From contig NZ_BOPC01000061.1 in assembly GCF_016863555.1 (NCBI RefSeq), positions 1-55,706 on the forward strand: 55,706 bases of DNA, written 5' to 3'. The notes under the pieces were generated by a model. The model was not told the DNA's origin and made no database searches. It worked only from the letters and a program-made list of their open reading frames with translations. This DNA comes from Micromonospora qiuiae (GTDB taxonomy: Bacteria; Actinomycetota; Actinomycetes; Mycobacteriales; Micromonosporaceae). Below are positions 25,247 through 33,474 of the stretch, one piece after another (the first letter of the stretch is position 1; each line of letters starts with the position of its first letter). Both the position numbers and the translations under genes were made by a program.

Positions 25247-25963
25247 ATGACCGAACCCTTCGCAACACCCGCACACCCCGGCGAGTCGCCTCAGCCGCGA
25301 CGCGGCGAACAAGCGAGTCGCGACACGCCCCCGCCCGATGGGGTCGCGTACCGCGACTTCCTCCGGGTGGACCTCGCCGACGGTCCGCCAGTGCCGATCT
25401 CGATCTGGCGTGCCGTCGGCGCGGACGGCGACAACGCGGAGACGATTCACCAGCGGCTGGTGCGGCGGGTCGTCGTGACCTACAGCCGCCGCGACGCGGC
25501 CGTGGTCGACTTCGACGGCGACCCCCGCGTGCGGGAAGCCGCTGCGGCGACCGGCCGCCTGTACCTGCCTGTGACCCAGCCCGCCGACCTCGCCGACATC
25601 GACGCCGTCCAGGTGGACCTGGTCGTGCTGCGGTGGCCTCGACCGCACCCGGCGGCCGAGGCTGTGGCGGATCTGTTCCGCGCTTTCCGGCTGGTGGTCA
25701 CCCCGGACGGCTTCGCCGTGCTCGTCGTCGACCCGACCCAGGACGGCGGCAGCTACCCCGAACAGAGCCGCCGGTTGATCCCTGAAGCCCGCTCGGGCGG
25801 CATGCGCTACCTGCAACGCATCATCGTGATTACCGTCCCCATCGCTATTACCGGCGGCAACACTGCGTCGGAGGACGACACCACCTCCGGGGATACGGCG
25901 ACCGGACGCCCTGTGCGCGTCGATGTCCTCGTGTTCGTGGTGGCGGGTGGCCGCCGTGGCTGA
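25247..25963 (+). CDS. Uncharacterised ICE protein, possibly methyltransferase-like
   Basis: From ATG 25247 the 238-aa product has a Pro-rich start, then RLVRRVVVTYSRRDAAVVDFDGDPRVREAAAATGR and VDLVVLRWPRP followed by LVVTPDGFAVLVVDP. These alternating strands resemble a Rossmann-type methyltransferase core, but motif I is not canonical and no PPY-type motif is present. It may be an inactive partner of the DNA methyltransferases that follow. The open frame extends to 25079, through repeat-rich non-coding DNA. The gene overlaps the next start by eight bases. Confidence 0.6.
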   Translation: MTEPFATPAHPGESPQPRRGEQASRDTPPPDGVAYRDFLRVDLADGPPVPISIWRAVGADGDNAETIHQRLVRRVVVTYSRRDAAVVDFDGDPRVREAAAATGRLYLPVTQPADLADIDAVQVDLVVLRWPRPHPAAEAVADLFRAFRLVVTPDGFAVLVVDPTQDGGSYPEQSRRLIPEARSGGMRYLQRIIVITVPIAITGGNTASEDDTTSGDTATGRPVRVDVLVFVVAGGRRG

Positions 25964-26795
25964 CAGGCAGCTCAGCGCGGCGTGGATGTCGGTACCGCAG
26001 CGGTCGGTGTGGCTGGTCGGCCAACGCCCGGTCGCCGCCCAACGGCACGGGAAGTACGTCCCCGGCTCGGCCGCGCATCCACAACGGATGTGGCCGGACC
26101 TGGCCGCCGCCGCGATCATCCGGTACAGCCGGCCTGGAGACCTGGTCCTCGACCCCCTGGCCGGTGTCGGTACCACGCTGATCGAAGCGGTGGCGGCGGG
26201 TCGCGACACGATCGGGGTCGAGTACGAGCCGGACTGGGTGCGGCTGGCCCACGCGAACCTGCACCGCGCGAACCGGCCCGGCGGCACCGGTCAGGGCATG
26301 GTCCTGGCCGGCGACGCGACCGCCTTGTCGGACGTGCTGCCGTCGGCGCTGCGGGGACGTGTCGCGCTGGTGGTGACCTCACCGCCGCACGGACGCCCCC
26401 TCCAGGGCCGTGTCGCGAACCACGCCCGCCGTGTCGACCTCGCCGCCGGCATGAACGCCGTACTCGCCGGTTGTCTGCCGCTTCTGCGACCGGACGCCAC
26501 CGTCGTGGTTACCCTCCGCCGCCACCCCAACCACCCGCCGGTCGAGCCGCCGGACGCGATCCCCGCCGCCGGCGCCGGAGCTGGTCTGACGCTCATCGAG
26601 CACAACATCGGCGTGCTCGCCGACGCCCACGACGGCCGACTCGTCCCCACCTCGCCAGTCCGCCCGCCCGCAACGACCACCCCGCGGTGGGACGGCTTCC
26701 CCCTACACCCGAGCGCCTACGAGGACATCTACGTCTTCCGGCACCAGCCGACCCCAGACCTGGTGGCACCCGACCAGCACGGAGTGCGCCCATGA
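25956..26795 (+). CDS. DNA methyltransferase (motif I before motif IV)
   Basis: The likely start is GTG 25956 (VADRQLSAAWMSVPQ), giving 279 aa; GTG 25947 is possible. Motif I is LVLDPLAGVGTTLIEA, followed by GVEYEPDWVRLAHANL, and the catalytic motif IV is VVTSPPHG, with His where most enzymes have Tyr. The order I then IV and the (D/N/S)PP motif fit amino-methyltransferases acting on DNA, related to COG1041/TRM11-like proteins. Encoded in an operon with a second DNA methyltransferase and an integrase, it may protect transferred DNA from host restriction. No cognate endonuclease is adjacent. Confidence 0.75.
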   Translation: MADRQLSAAWMSVPQRSVWLVGQRPVAAQRHGKYVPGSAAHPQRMWPDLAAAAIIRYSRPGDLVLDPLAGVGTTLIEAVAAGRDTIGVEYEPDWVRLAHANLHRANRPGGTGQGMVLAGDATALSDVLPSALRGRVALVVTSPPHGRPLQGRVANHARRVDLAAGMNAVLAGCLPLLRPDATVVVTLRRHPNHPPVEPPDAIPAAGAGAGLTLIEHNIGVLADAHDGRLVPTSPVRPPATTTPRWDGFPLHPSAYEDIYVFRHQPTPDLVAPDQHGVRP

Positions 26796-27331
26796 TTGCC
26801 AGCCCGCACCGCCGTCCGGCCCGCCCCCGCGTGCGCCCGATCAGCTACCGGCAGGCCAGAGACTTCATCACCACCCACCACCAACACCTCACCCCACCCC
26901 AAGGCCACACGTTCTCCCTCGGGCTGAGCAACCCCGCCGGCATGCTCCTCGGGGTCGCGGTGGTCGGGCGACCGCTCGCCCGTCACCTCGACGACGGGCT
27001 GACCGCCGAGATCACCCGCCTGGCCACCGACGGATCCCGCAACGCCTGCTCCGTCCTGCTGGCCGCCGCCTGGCGCGTCGCCCGACACATGGGCTACCAG
27101 CGGATGATCACCTACACCCGCGCCGACGAGCCCGGCAACAGCCTCCGCGCCGCCGGCTGGACCACCACAGCCGACCTGCCCGCCACCCCCGGCCGGGGCC
27201 GGCCAAGCCGACCCCGAACGCCGCACGGCGCCGACCGCATCGCCCGCACCCGCTGGCAGGTCACCACCCCCGACTGGACCCGCGAACCCCGAAGACCGCG
27301 CCGGCCACGACGGCGGGGGGAGGCCGGATGA
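26792..27331 (+). CDS. XF1762-family protein (GNAT-like)
   Basis: ATG 26792 overlaps the previous stop (ATGA) and gives 179 aa. The central residues (SYRQARDFITTHHQHLTPPQGHTF, LGVAVVGRPLARHLDDGLTAEITRLATDG, ACSVLLAAAWRVARHMGYQRMITYTRADEPG) match the XF1762 family, a GNAT-like fold common on actinobacterial plasmids and phages. Its function is unknown. The C-terminus is a basic Arg/Pro-rich tail. Position between two DNA methyltransferases, with four-base overlaps on both sides, suggests that it acts with them. Confidence 0.8.
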   Translation: MIASPHRRPARPRVRPISYRQARDFITTHHQHLTPPQGHTFSLGLSNPAGMLLGVAVVGRPLARHLDDGLTAEITRLATDGSRNACSVLLAAAWRVARHMGYQRMITYTRADEPGNSLRAAGWTTTADLPATPGRGRPSRPRTPHGADRIARTRWQVTTPDWTREPRRPRRPRRRGEAG

Positions 27332-28425
27332 GCAGCCACCACTCCGATCCGTCCGACCGGTTCCTGTACCACCAGGACGAGAAGATCACCCTCTACACCG
27401 GCGACGCCCAGCAGGTCCTCGCGACCCTGCCCGCGGCAAGCGTCGACATCGTGGTCACCAGCCCGCCCTACTACGGGCTGCGGGACTACCGCCAGCCCGG
27501 CCAGTACGGACTCGAACCCACGCCCCAGGACTACGTCAACACGATGGTCAACGTCTTCGGACACGTCCACCGCGTCCTCAAACCCACCGGCACGCTCTGG
27601 CTGGTCCTCGGCGACTCGTACAGCCTCAACTCAGGCGGCGCACCCCAGAGCGGCACCTACTCCGGCTACCGCAGCCCCGACACCACCCAACCCGGACTCG
27701 TCCGCCCCCGCACCCAGGACATCCTCCCCGCCAAAAATTTGATCGGCATCCCGTGGCGGGTCGCTCTCGCGCTGCAAGACACCCGGCAGTGGATCCTTCG
27801 CCAAGCCGTCGTCTGGCACAAACCCAACGCGATCCCGGAAAGCGTACGAGACCGGCCATCCTGCTCTCACGAATACATCTTCATCCTGGCCCGATCGCGC
27901 TTCTACTACTTCGACCTCGACGCCATCCGCGTCCCTCTATTGCGGCCCGAGGCGCTGGACGGAACCAGGATCATCGGTGGCCGCCGCAAAGGAACCCAGG
28001 GCGGCATCGGGGCCACCGCCCGCCGCCGAGGCGTCACGCCCTACGGCGCGAACCAGCCCAAGTACGTCACCGACCCCGCCGCCCACCACAGCAACACGGC
28101 CCGCAACAACCTCCTCGCCAACGGCCGCGCCCACCGCAGCCACCACCCCCGAGGCAAGAACCCAGGATCGGTATGGTCGATCCCCACCCGCCCCTTCCGG
28201 GAAGCGCACTTCGCCGTCTACCCGATCGACATACCCCTACGCGCCATCATCGCCGGCTCTCCGCCCGGCGGCGTCACCCTCGACCCGTTCAGCGGCGCCG
28301 GCACCACCGGCCTCGCCGCACTGCAGCTCGGCCGCACATACATCGGCATCGACATCAACGCCGACTACCACGACATAGCCCTCGACCGAATCGATACACC
28401 GCGACAGCACGGCAGGCATCCATGA
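27328..28425 (+). CDS. DNA N4/N6 methyltransferase (motif IV before motif I)
   Basis: The 365-aa protein has catalytic motif IV VVTSPPYYGLRDY near residue 45 and motif I LDPFSGAGTTGLAALQLGR near residue 312, followed by YIGIDINADYHDIALDRI. This is the beta-type arrangement of the N6_N4_Mtase family (CcrM-like). The target-recognition region lies between and contains a basic His/Asn-rich stretch. Both start and stop overlap neighbours by four bases. As a solitary methyltransferase on a conjugative element it probably modifies the element's DNA against host restriction; this is inference from context. Confidence 0.85.
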   Translation: MSSHHSDPSDRFLYHQDEKITLYTGDAQQVLATLPAASVDIVVTSPPYYGLRDYRQPGQYGLEPTPQDYVNTMVNVFGHVHRVLKPTGTLWLVLGDSYSLNSGGAPQSGTYSGYRSPDTTQPGLVRPRTQDILPAKNLIGIPWRVALALQDTRQWILRQAVVWHKPNAIPESVRDRPSCSHEYIFILARSRFYYFDLDAIRVPLLRPEALDGTRIIGGRRKGTQGGIGATARRRGVTPYGANQPKYVTDPAAHHSNTARNNLLANGRAHRSHHPRGKNPGSVWSIPTRPFREAHFAVYPIDIPLRAIIAGSPPGGVTLDPFSGAGTTGLAALQLGRTYIGIDINADYHDIALDRIDTPRQHGRHP

Positions 28426-29033
28426 CCGGCCGCACACAGTCCACACACAACGGCACACGGCCCGATGGCATCACAGACACGAGAACCCTTCCGACCCGAG
28501 GGTCGTTGAAGGGGGAGGCCGTGACTGGACCGGACGGCGCGCCGCTGGACAGAGGCTTCCTTCTGCACGAACCACTGCCGCCTGCGCGGAACGCTGTTGG
28601 TGTAGGTCGGCTCGCGCAGGCATCCATCGGCGAATACCTACAACCGTCACCGGCGTTGCCGATTCCAACGCTCGTGGGCACTGCGCGCGGATCTGACGTC
28701 CGCTGCGTAGTCACGCCAGTCGACCGCGATGGACGGCTTGCCGATCGGTCCGTACTTGCGTTCATGGGTTGGCCCGCAGGGCAGGCGGTGACGTTCGTGA
28801 ATGAACCTGGCCCGATTGTCGTCGTCCATACCGGCGGCAGTGGCCGAGTCGACCGGCGTGGTCATCTGCGGCTTCCGCTCTCCGCGCGCCGCAGATGTGG
28901 GATCGTCACCGGAGATCGGGTGCTGGTCGCCGCGAACCGGCAGCGCAACGAACTGCTGGTGATTCCGATGGCCGCAGTGGACGCCATGGTTGTCCGCTAC
29001 CGCCAGCCAGACGACAGCCAGACGCGACGATGA
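28422..29033 (+). CDS. AbrB-like protein paired with the integrase
   Basis: ATG 28422 overlaps the methyltransferase stop and gives 203 aa. The N-terminal half is variable. The C-terminal part has VDRDGRLADRSVLAFMGW and then GRVDRRGHLRLPLSARRRCGI and GDRVLVAANRQRNELLVIPM, the swapped-hairpin pattern of SpoVT/AbrB DNA-binding domains. A second, diverged copy precedes the other integrase in this window (51889-52365), so the pair is a conserved module. It probably regulates integrase expression or acts as an accessory DNA-binding factor. The stop overlaps the integrase start. Confidence 0.65.
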   Translation: MTGRTQSTHNGTRPDGITDTRTLPTRGSLKGEAVTGPDGAPLDRGFLLHEPLPPARNAVGVGRLAQASIGEYLQPSPALPIPTLVGTARGSDVRCVVTPVDRDGRLADRSVLAFMGWPAGQAVTFVNEPGPIVVVHTGGSGRVDRRGHLRLPLSARRRCGIVTGDRVLVAANRQRNELLVIPMAAVDAMVVRYRQPDDSQTRR

Positions 29034-30109
29034 CCGCGCCGATGGATCACCGTAACGCGCAGCTTGAGACACTGCGGAGTCTGCTCAAGCAACTGGGTAT
29101 CACCCCTGAGCAACTGCTCACCGAGACGACGGCAGCGTCGGTGGCGGTGCCGACGTTCGAGGAGTACGTCGGCCAGGTTGCCGAGGCGGTCTCACCCGGT
29201 ACCCGCCGGGTCTACGGCTCGTACTGGCGACGCATCTGCCACCACTGGGGCAAACGGCGGATCACCGAGCCGACGCCCTTGGAGATCAAACGGCTAGCTG
29301 AGGGCATCCGCAGCGATGTGGTCGTGCGCCGCAACACGCGCGGTGGCCGTACCGCAGCCGAACACCTGATCGCCGCCATGCGCTGCATCTACCGGCATGC
29401 GGTCATGGATGGACTGATCCGCGAGGCCGACAACCCCGCAGCCAAGGTCGCCAAGCCCCGCCGGCTGGCAAGCATCCGCCGCGCTGTCCCGGAGGCGCAA
29501 CTGGCTGAGATCATCCACATCGCCACCACCACCGGCAACGACCCACACCTGGATGGCCTGCTGATCCGACTGCATCTGGAAACCGCCTGCCGCCGCGGCG
29601 GGGCGCTGGCACTGCGCCCGCGAGACCTGGATCCAGACCAGTGCCTGATCTACCTACGAGAGAAGGGCGGCACCTCCCGCTGGCAACCGATCTCACCGAC
29701 CCTGACGCAGCACCTGCTGGCACACCACGCCCAACGTGGCGATGACGACCGCAACGGAAGTCTGCTGCGCTACCGAAACGGCCGACCGTTGACCTACCGC
29801 CGTTACGACCACCTATGGCACCGCATCGGCACCCACCTGCCCTGGGTTGCGGCGCAGCAGGTCAGCACCCACTGGCTGCGCCACACCACCCTGACCTGGG
29901 TAGAACGCGCCTTCAGCTACGCGGTAGCCCGCGCCTATGCCGGACATAGCGGCACGAACGACATTGGGACCACCATGACTTACGTACGCGCCGAAGTTCA
30001 AGAAGTGGCCGCTGCCCTGGCCGGGCTCACTGGTGAGTGGCACCCCCTCGCTGGCCCCGACGCCAGCACGCACGATCATCCGCCAAGGGCAGACTGGATA
30101 CGTTCATGA
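29030..30109 (+). CDS. Tyrosine recombinase / integrase (first copy)
   Basis: The 359-aa protein has a SAM-like core-binding domain (FEEYVGQVAEAVSPGTRRVYGSYW) and a catalytic domain. The expected residues are present: Arg in ETACRRGGAL near 187, Lys in REKGGTSRW, the H-x-x-R box in STHWLRHTTL near 281, His/Trp-type AYAGHS, and Tyr in MTYVRA near 318. It is the last gene of the methyltransferase-AbrB operon, with a four-base overlap at its start. It is very similar to the integrase at 50864-51892. It probably integrates and excises the conjugative element. No attachment site could be recognised in the 221 bases downstream. Confidence 0.9.
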   Translation: MTAPMDHRNAQLETLRSLLKQLGITPEQLLTETTAASVAVPTFEEYVGQVAEAVSPGTRRVYGSYWRRICHHWGKRRITEPTPLEIKRLAEGIRSDVVVRRNTRGGRTAAEHLIAAMRCIYRHAVMDGLIREADNPAAKVAKPRRLASIRRAVPEAQLAEIIHIATTTGNDPHLDGLLIRLHLETACRRGGALALRPRDLDPDQCLIYLREKGGTSRWQPISPTLTQHLLAHHAQRGDDDRNGSLLRYRNGRPLTYRRYDHLWHRIGTHLPWVAAQQVSTHWLRHTTLTWVERAFSYAVARAYAGHSGTNDIGTTMTYVRAEVQEVAAALAGLTGEWHPLAGPDASTHDHPPRADWIRS

Positions 30110-30330
30110 GGACCGACGCAATTGTGGCCAGCTTTCGCGCCCTCTCTGCCAGCCTTTCCTGCTCTCGCAGGTCGATCGAGATGTCGTCGCTTACGGAATC
30201 CCCGGGGCTGACGGCGCGTCTGGCAGCTCGTCTCGCCCTCACCGACGACCTGCACGGGCAGGGCCGTCGAGACAACTGCCTGCCAGGGCACTGGCCGAGG
30301 TCGTCGACCGCGAAGGGCTGTCCGGCAAGT

Positions 30331-33300
30331 TCACGGTGAGGCGATGGTGAACCGATAACGGACGCCGTCGCCAATCGGCCGGTAGACGCCGCTGTGAGCC
30401 GGGTCGAACGGGTTGGGCAGAAGATGGATCCGCCGCTCGGCTCCCTGAAGAACGTTCGTGATGAAGAGGATCGTGTAGCGCTCGTTCCTTTTTAGGCCCC
30501 GTGCTCGGGTGATCTCCGCGGGGGTGAGCAGGAACTCGGACGCGTCGCTGTCGGATGCCTTGACCTCGAACATCAGACGCCGGCGGCCCTGCTCGACCAG
30601 GATGTCGTACCCGAGGGTGTCGTCCCCGCCGTCGTCGCCGAGCAGTTGGTTGCGATAGCCGGAATGCCAGCACTGCAGCTCGTTCAGGCCCGGGTAGCGC
30701 TCCTTGAGCCACTCCAGCGCCGCGATCTCGCCGGCCAGACCGATTGCAGCCAATTTGGCCTCCGGCGGCCGGCTCTGCCGGGCGGCGGTCGTCCCAGGGC
30801 CGCCCCAACCGGGGGCACGGCGCGACGGGCGTGCGGCGGCCTCCAGTGAGGTGCGACCATTGGCGGCGCGGAACTCGGGCGTGATGCTCGCCCGAACGGC
30901 CGCGGCGATCCCTGCGTAGTTCGTCTCGTCGGCTACCAGCCGAACCCCGTCGATCTGGACGGTCCGGCGCTCCAGCTCGCGGCGGTCGCGGATTTCCCGC
31001 TGTTGCTTTCGGGCCAGGTCGAGGGCGTCGGCGGGCAGGCCGAGCGTGCCCAGGTCGGTCGAGTGCGGCATGCCGGCGGGCCAGAGCTTGGTGTCCGCGG
31101 CCCAGGCCAGCAAGCGGTCCGCGTCGACTGGCTCGAAGTCCAGGATCCCGGCGCCATTAGCCGCGTCGGCGACCGCGGTTGGCTCACCCGGCAGGCCGGA
31201 CGGGGTAAGGCCGCGCTGGGTTTCGTACGCCCGGACGACCCGGGCGGCCTCGGCGGCCCAGCTCAGTGCCGCAGTGCGGTTGCCGATCCGCAGCCGGTCG
31301 AGCGGCTCGAGCCCGGCATCAACGCCGAGATCACCGGCGCCGGACGCGGCCAGCCAGGCGTTGACTCGCTCGATCATCCGGGCAGCGGGGACGGTGGGAA
31401 AGTAGTCCAGCGCCCATTCCGGATCGGGGCCGAGGGTCGCCAGCGTCCGCTGCGCGACGTACCGGTCCAGCGGGCGGCCGGCCCGAAAGTCGGCGAGGAA
31501 AGCCGCCCGCAGGGCATCGAGGATCGGCCCGGTGCGCTCGGCGACGAAGGCCCGGAACTGCTGGGCGATCCCCTCCGGGTCGGTCAGAGGATGGTACGGC
31601 GCTCCGAGCGCCCGAATCGCAGCGTTCAACGGGCGCAGTTCGATACCCAGCAACCGCCGAGCCGCGTCCAGGCCCTCGGTGGCGGCCTGGAGCAGCGCGT
31701 CCGGTGTGGCCGTGGCGTCGCTGCGGTCGCACAGCCATGCCGCGATCTCGCCGGGGGTGACCGTCGTGTCGTCGCCGTCCAGATCGTGCGCGCGGGCCGG
31801 GTCGAGGGTGGCGATCAGCGGGACGAGAACCTCGAGGGTGACCTCGTCGGGCCGGCGGATCGCGGCGCGCACCTCTTCCACCCTGGCGACCGGTTCGCCG
31901 AGGACCTCGGCGATCGCGGCCGGCGACGGAGACTGGTCGGGGCCGTAGCCGTTCCGGGCCAGCTCGATCAGGGCGAGCCGGAGGGACTCGTCCAGCGACG
32001 GATGACCGAGCAGTTCGCCGACGGCCGCGGTGGCGCGTTCCAGTAGCCGCTGGCGGTCGGGCGAGCGCAGCAGCAGGACAGTTGGATGGGCGTCGTCTGG
32101 CACGGCCAAGTGCCGCGCCTCGATCGTAGCCCCGCCGAAGCCCGCCTCGATCCGGTCGGCCTCCACGACGCGGATCCGGCGGAGCATGGTATTCGCCCGG
32201 CGCAGCACGTCCGTCCGACTGGCCCGGACGCTGCGCCCTCGCAGGTCGATCACAGCGGCAACCAGGTCAGCGAACCAGTCCTGGTCCGGCTGCACGAGCA
32301 GCGGCGGCGCGTCCGACGAGGTGAACGGGATGCCGTCGACGGTCACCGCCGGGTGCACGCCGGAGATCCGGTGCACCCGAGCGCCGAACGCCGCGACCAG
32401 CCGGTCGGCGACGGCGGACGCCTCCGGGCGGCGCAGGCGGAGCACTGGGAGTTCGCACTGCTCGAGCATCCGGAGTCGTTGCCGCTCGTCCGTGTCCTGC
32501 ACGAACACAGGATCGGTCGCCGCGACAGCGAGATCGATCACCTCGATGGTGGTGCCGCGGGTGACCACCAGCGGTGCCCGGCCCTGACGGTCGAGCGGCG
32601 TCCCGGCGGAGCGGTGGCGGACGAAATCTGTCCAAGCGTCCTCGTACGCGTTGCGGAACGGGGGCACCACCGTATCCGGCACCTGCCCGGTCTCGAGCAG
32701 TTGGGCCAGCAGCAGGACCCGGTCGGCCGCTGTGGCCGGGTCGTCCCAGGTGCGGATGCCGAGGCGGGCAGCCCGTGCCTCAGCGGCCGGGCGGGCGTGG
32801 ATCAGGCTGCGGACCCTGGACGCGATGACGGCTGCGAACGGCAGCGCGTCCCCCCGATCTGACCAGGCCTCGCGTGCCTTGCGATAGGTGACGTTGCTGC
32901 GGTCGCGCGGGGCGGTGACCGGCAGCCACTCCGCCTCACTCAGGAAGGCCGCGGCCGGCGTCGGCAGATCGAAGGCGTCCGTGCCGTCGTTGTACCGCCG
33001 CACGGTCACCGTGAGCGTCTCGTGAGGCCAGGTAGCGAGGCCGTGGGCGATCAGCCGCGCGTACGCCATCCGGGCCGGACCGGGAAAGCGCGCGTGGTCG
33101 TCCTGGCCGGCCAGGCGATAGAGCGGGCTTCGGCTGAGGTATGTGGTCTGCGGCCGGCGTCCCTCCGGCCGAGCGCGGCCGGTCGCCCGGCGCCAAAGGT
33201 TCCCGGCCCCGGCGGTCAAGGCGCGCGGGAGGGTGAAGTAATTACCCATGAAGGCGTCGCCGCGCCCGTTCAGCAGCGAATCCGGCACCGGATCTGGGAC

Positions 33301-33474
33301 CAGGCCGGCCCGCACGCCGATGTGCCCGAGGAACTCCCGCCACCGCTCGCGTTGGTGGCCGGAGAACGGCGGAGCGCCCGGCCCGGCGAGGATCCGGCGT
33401 CGCAGGGCGGCCATCTCGGGGAACTCGTCGGCGGTGAGGCGCAGCAGGTCGTCGAGCAGCGCGGGCTCGGGGGC
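30331..33474 (-). CDS. 3' part of frameshifted HATPase/NOV_C protein
   Basis: This frame continues the protein begun at 35593. After a mostly helical, Ala/Arg-rich region of about 850 residues it ends in a NOV_C (DUF3883) domain: GLAGEIAALEWLKERYP, LGYDILVEQGRRRLMFEVKAS and LTPAEITRARGLKRNERYTILFI. NOV_C resembles a PD-(D/E)XK fold (D, then E-V-K). Homology passes from the 5' frame to this one at the G5 run 33469-33473; one base fewer there would fuse them into about 1750 aa. If the frameshift is real, this part lacks its own evident start; ATG 33249 (MGNYFTLPRALTAG) is the nearest candidate. Confidence 0.7.
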   Translation of the reverse strand, partial: APEPALLDDLLRLTADEFPEMAALRRRILAGPGAPPFSGHQRERWREFLGHIGVRAGLVPDPVPDSLLNGRGDAFMGNYFTLPRALTAGAGNLWRRATGRARPEGRRPQTTYLSRSPLYRLAGQDDHARFPGPARMAYARLIAHGLATWPHETLTVTVRRYNDGTDAFDLPTPAAAFLSEAEWLPVTAPRDRSNVTYRKAREAWSDRGDALPFAAVIASRVRSLIHARPAAEARAARLGIRTWDDPATAADRVLLLAQLLETGQVPDTVVPPFRNAYEDAWTDFVRHRSAGTPLDRQGRAPLVVTRGTTIEVIDLAVAATDPVFVQDTDERQRLRMLEQCELPVLRLRRPEASAVADRLVAAFGARVHRISGVHPAVTVDGIPFTSSDAPPLLVQPDQDWFADLVAAVIDLRGRSVRASRTDVLRRANTMLRRIRVVEADRIEAGFGGATIEARHLAVPDDAHPTVLLLRSPDRQRLLERATAAVGELLGHPSLDESLRLALIELARNGYGPDQSPSPAAIAEVLGEPVARVEEVRAAIRRPDEVTLEVLVPLIATLDPARAHDLDGDDTTVTPGEIAAWLCDRSDATATPDALLQAATEGLDAARRLLGIELRPLNAAIRALGAPYHPLTDPEGIAQQFRAFVAERTGPILDALRAAFLADFRAGRPLDRYVAQRTLATLGPDPEWALDYFPTVPAARMIERVNAWLAASGAGDLGVDAGLEPLDRLRIGNRTAALSWAAEAARVVRAYETQRGLTPSGLPGEPTAVADAANGAGILDFEPVDADRLLAWAADTKLWPAGMPHSTDLGTLGLPADALDLARKQQREIRDRRELERRTVQIDGVRLVADETNYAGIAAAVRASITPEFRAANGRTSLEAAARPSRRAPGWGGPGTTAARQSRPPEAKLAAIGLAGEIAALEWLKERYPGLNELQCWHSGYRNQLLGDDGGDDTLGYDILVEQGRRRLMFEVKASDSDASEFLLTPAEITRARGLKRNERYTILFITNVLQGAERRIHLLPNPFDPAHSGVYRPIGDGVRYRFTIASP

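Noticed and set aside
24797..26287. 496-codon minus-strand frame across the repeat region
   Set aside because: Antisense to the methyltransferase operon and runs through the CTGTTGG repeats; no conserved motif.
30110..30330. Short frames on both strands between integrase and NOV_C gene
   Set aside because: No start signals or domains; one plus frame ending GLSGKFTVRRW looks mildly coding but cannot be supported.
31003..32046. 347-codon plus-strand frame
   Set aside because: Antisense to the HATPase/NOV_C protein; Gly/Arg/Gln-rich shadow.
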